Positions 60,231 to 64,000 of a stretch of 64,000 nt of DNA are shown in pieces (positions within the stretch are counted from its first letter, which is position 1; each line of letters begins with the position of its first letter). The notes beneath the pieces were generated by a model. The model saw only the letters and a program-made list of their open reading frames with translations. It was not told the origin of the DNA and did not search any database. Origin of the DNA: Hepsetus odoe (taxonomy: Eukaryota; Chordata; Actinopteri; Characiformes; Hepsetidae); the NCBI GenBank assembly GCA_017165825.1, contig CM029369.1:19492125-19556124 (forward strand), given 5' to 3'. Made by a program: the position numbers and the translations under genes.

Positions 60231-61392
60231 GGCACACAAATGGTCTTCCAGATGATGGTCCCACCCATAGACACACTTTCACCCAAGCCTCTCATGCAGA
60301 CACACACACACACACACTCCTCAGGACATCAACACATTTAATGAGCCTAAAAAGAGTCAAGGTCGTCTGTATCTTTAGGAAAAAAAAATAAATCTCCTGA
60401 TCGGATCACTGCATAGCCTTCACATAATTGGTCAATGACCCAGACGCAGTTTTACTTTACAGCACAACGAAATGATTTGAATGACAGTCGCATGGCTGCA
60501 TTTCTGCTTATATAATTTAAAGTGGAATTACACTTATTGTGACATTTATCCATAACCTAGTAGTTGGAATGCAAAGTAATTCAGTGTTTTGGTGTGAAAT
60601 GGTGGGAGACTTACCATCTTAGATTTCTTTCTTTCAGATGGGAACCATTGTAATGTCCAAGACATTAGTTTTTAAAAAATATATATTTATATTTTAAATT
60701 TACCTGCCCATTAAATGTTTTAGGTTCAAATTGAATCTCAAAGCCATCAAAAACTGCATGCGAAGCATCAATCAACCAGCTTATTTGTGAGCATTTCAGG
60801 TAATAACGCTATGATGGAGCTTCTCAGGGTGCCTTTCACATGAAACACTCTTTAGTTTTTGCATCCTGAAAAATTAGGGAAAATACAGCTTGATTACCTA
60901 CAAGATCAGAAACTTTTGACAGAGAAGATTCATGACAATTCTACAAATTGCAGCACGGAAAATGTAACTTTACAGCCTTGCAGTAATAAAGGAGTGACAC
61001 CAGAACGCAGACAGGTTATTGAGGAGGATCAGACTGAGGAATGAGCGTAGAAACAGAACTCCTGAACTCTTCTCCTTGACCTTGCTGATGAATGGCTCCT
61101 CAGCAGAGAGGGAACAAGTGTGCATTGAAATAGGCAAGTGTTGACAAGCCGTTTTTTGTGGCTCATGGATTCTATTTCAAGACAAATCTTCCATTCACCT
61201 TGAAAAGTCCTCTGCTGGATGCATCATTTCTGCCTTACACAAGTACATGGACTGCTGAGTCACTCTTCGGAAGTGTCTGATTCCATAGAAACAATTCAGT
61301 GGTATGTGGGCTCAAACTCACGACTTTAAAAGAATGTACCAGACGAACAGAAATAAACAAAAAGTGAACATACATCATAAAAAGTTCCTGGT

Positions 61393-61398
61393 TTATTT
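61393..61398 (-). promoter_or_regulatory. Candidate distal poly(A) signal of rcan1
   Basis: A minus-strand AATAAA lies about 1.18 kb past the rcan1 stop. A 3' UTR of over 1 kb is usual for this gene. Other A-rich stretches in between make the choice uncertain. Confidence 0.3.
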
Positions 61399-62576
61399 AC
61401 GGTGGTTGTCCACGTATACACATTAATACACACATCCAAGCCGTTAGTCAACCATATTGTTGAAAGCAACAGGTTTTTTTTTGTTAACAAATTTGAGATT
61501 AGTCAGACAATTAAGACATTACAATGAGGTAACCATACATGTACATATATACACACGAAAAGGCATTGCTAAGCTCACTTTTACCATGTAACAAATTTAA
61601 TTTGTGCAAATCCTGGTAAAGAGCGTAACAGTCCTCCCTCTTAATCAAAACAAATTGTTTAACAGTGATGTGGTCCTGCATTAAAAGAAAGTAAATCGCA
61701 AATTTCAGATATGTATATCCATACAAAATTACAGTCAGGGTAACTCTGGGCCAAGTAGTTCAACAGAAGTTGAATTTTTACTGGCCGGAAACACTTACGT
61801 ATGTAAACTATATTTAACAAGTAATGACCGACAAAATGATTTGCGCAACATTTTTAGAAAGTGACGTGGAGAACTGTAAGATTTCTTTTATTCTCAGTCA
61901 TTCGTTCTGGGAATTATTGTTGTGAAACGTAGCAATCCTTACTACCATATATATTCATTAAAAAAAAATCCCATTTTGAATCCCCAAAAAAAGGATTGCC
62001 CATAACTTTAAGATGAATCAATGATTGGTGTTTAAGATGAACCAATATTCCTGCAAACGCATAGGAACAGTATTGCCTGCTATTTGCATCTATATTTTAA
62101 ATGGACACATTAAACAATAAGCTTGTTTAAAACTGGAAAGAAAGGGAAAAAAAAAAAAAAACAAACAAAAAAAAACAAACCAGCAATAAAAAGCTGATTT
62201 CATCATACAAATGTCACACCTTTGTATTGGGATAGAGCATGCTTCCCAGGATAAATGAAAATAAATAAAATCACTACTGGAGACTACTGTTCTCCGTAGC
62301 CAGACACCAGTGGAAAAATCGCATTCCTGAAAAAAAAAAAAAAAAGAACATTGACCTTAAAGTGTGGAGAAAAGAGCCACTTTATCAACAAATGCATGCA
62401 ATGAAACCCCTTCCCCTGCAAGACAGTGGACATGTACAGTTTTTCTTCTCCACAGGGCTGGGCTCAGACTCATGGCCTCTTCTAGAGGAACAGACTGACT
62501 GCATGCCATGGCTGGCCTCCCATTAGCCCCCAGATGGTAATGCAAAAACAGCAGCACAATGAGGCACTCCTCGGGA

Positions 62577-63654
62577 TCACTGTGTGACAGCAGGGATGTA
62601 ATCAGGACGCCGGGTCTGGGCGATTTTGGGACGGGGGCGTCTAAAGCCATCCATGTCCTCCTCAGCACCAGAGCTGTCATGGTCACTCTCGCACACATGC
62701 ACCACCACGCTTGGAGTAGTTGGAGTTCCAGAGTGGAGCTCATACTTCTCACCTTCAAAAAGAGGAAATGAAAGTTATTTTCATTCATTTAATCATTCAT
62801 TTTACATAACACCCCCAAAAAAATCCACTTTAGGAAAGGAGAATGTTTGTTTTCGTTTCTGTGCCTCATATGTAGAGCAATGCAATCTTGTGCCTCAAAA
62901 CTTAACATCAGTTTGAATTGAGAGGGGCAATATCACTATAGGCTTTAGTGCAGCGTAGAGGTAAATATATTGGTCTTGAAAAAATGAAATCAAAACAGGC
63001 CATTTTCAGCTTATTCTCCCTTAACTGAATCTAATATATATTTTGAAATAAAGGGTAGAATTTTGCAGTTTCAACAATTTATGTACAAGTCAAACCTAAT
63101 TTACCTTTTTTTCCAAAAAAATGTGAGTCTGGCTGAAGCATCTAAAAACAGCTTGCAAGTTACTTTGTTATAAACTATGTTCTAGTTTAATTTAATATGT
63201 AAAACAGGTTTTCATATGTGAATTTATCACCTGGTCCAAGTCTGGATATAGCACACAACAGGTCATAGTTGATGACAGGTGTAGCATCCTGGGCCTGTTC
63301 CCAGCCCACAGGAGGAGAAGGAGGTGGCGAGAGGAGGAACTGCTTATCTGGTTTAGGAGGCTCCAGACGAGGACTTCCTATATGTACAGACTAAAGAAAA
63401 GGGAAAATGGAGTAATTAAGCCAACTGGAAGAAAACCGTTAAAAAATAAGAAAATTACTCTCTCCAAAACAGTAATATACCTGGGCAAAATAAAGACGCA
63501 ACTCTCTTCCATTGAAGTCCGACTTGTGGAGTTTTGCTCTTGCTTCTGCAGCAGCAAGAGCACTGCTGAAGTTAATTCTGACCCGTCTAAAGCTCTTGAA
63601 AAACTGAAAGGTAGCCTTATTGTCAAAGACACGGAAGAGCTCCTCAAAAGTAGC
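62577..63654 (-). CDS. rcan1: Regulator of calcineurin 1, 3' part (last three coding exons)
   Basis: RCAN proteins bind and modulate the phosphatase calcineurin. Three minus-strand exons are visible: 63481-63654 (58 codons, the end of the RRM-like domain, with FKSFRRVRINFS and LYFAQ), 63231-63390 (SVHIGSPRLEPPKPDKQFLL, then the phospho-serine motif LSPPPSPPVGW) and 62577-62752 (GEKYELHSGTPTTPSVVVHV, an acidic stretch, and the calcineurin-docking PKIAQTRRP). Phases agree and a tga stop closes the frame. HIGS after YFAQ and the position beside kcne1 indicate rcan1 rather than rcan2 or rcan3. The first exon(s), including the alternative first exon typical of the family, lie beyond base 64,000. 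Confidence 0.95.
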
Positions 63655-63903
63655 CTGATGGAAGGAGAGAGGGAAAAAAAAGAGACAGGAAATAAGATAC
63701 ACTTGGACAAAATATTGCTCTTGCTTTCAATGCCTATGACAGGTTGACATTGTAGAAGTGTTTCTATATTAATCCTCAGTGACGCAGAAAATGCTAATGC
63801 AATACAAGACCTGCAAATCACTGCGTCTCAGAACACTCTGCAAGATACTGGTTTCCAAGGTAACAAGAGAGAATCATTTCAGGCAGTGGGAACACAGATG
63901 GAC

Positions 63904-63908
<5 letters not shown>

Positions 63909-63939
<31 letters not shown>

Positions 63940-63961
63940 AACAGACAGACAGAGAGAGAGC
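63909..63961. repeat. GA microsatellite at the right edge
   Basis: GA repeats with a CAGA interruption. Confidence 0.95.
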
Positions 63962-64000
63962 TGATGGAACATCAGACTGAGCTTCACAAAAAAATAAATA

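Overview
The window looks like teleost fish genomic DNA. It is AT-rich and intron-rich, has GT-AG splice sites, long CT/CA/GA microsatellites, tRNA-headed SINEs, Tc1-like DNA transposon remnants and LINE fragments. The repeat style suits an ostariophysan fish, but I cannot name the species. There is no prokaryotic or phage content.

Layout. Bases 1 to about 20,530 hold no protein-coding gene I can support, only dispersed repeats and a few stretches that resemble conserved non-coding DNA. Bases 20,535-33,510 (minus strand) hold a complete Na+/K+-ATPase alpha-subunit gene of the atp1a1 type. I reconstructed 22 coding exons that join in frame to 1025 codons plus stop, with a TATA/CRE/X-box promoter and a poly(A) signal. 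Bases 33,600-50,000 are intergenic: repeats, a 0.4-kb block present twice, and two small coding-like pieces of unknown identity. Bases 50,005-55,016 (minus) hold a complete seven-exon mab21l3 (384 aa). Bases 56,000-58,730 (plus) hold dnajc28, with a one-exon CDS (379 aa) and a probable non-coding first exon. Bases 59,528-60,150 (minus) hold kcne1 (131 aa, one coding exon). Bases 61,393-63,654 (minus) hold the last three coding exons of rcan1; its 5' exon(s) lie beyond the window.

Context. From memory of the human map, mab21l3 and atp1a1 are neighbours on 1p13, while dnajc28, kcne1 and rcan1 are neighbours on 21q22. The window therefore joins two blocks that are separate in humans. The junction lies in the roughly 1-kb gap between mab21l3 and dnajc28, which carries a strong CTCF-like site and a near-perfect ZNF143/SBS promoter element. 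The products concern ion transport and epithelial or muscle physiology (the sodium pump, a potassium-channel beta subunit, a calcineurin regulator) plus a J-domain protein and a Mab-21 nucleotidyltransferase-fold protein. I see no evidence that they form a co-regulated pathway.

I did not find an obviously new biological system. The most unusual items are the duplicated block with a possible membrane microprotein (about 45.4-48.2 kb), an orphan coding-like 3' exon at 47.6 kb, and the regulatory cluster at the synteny junction.
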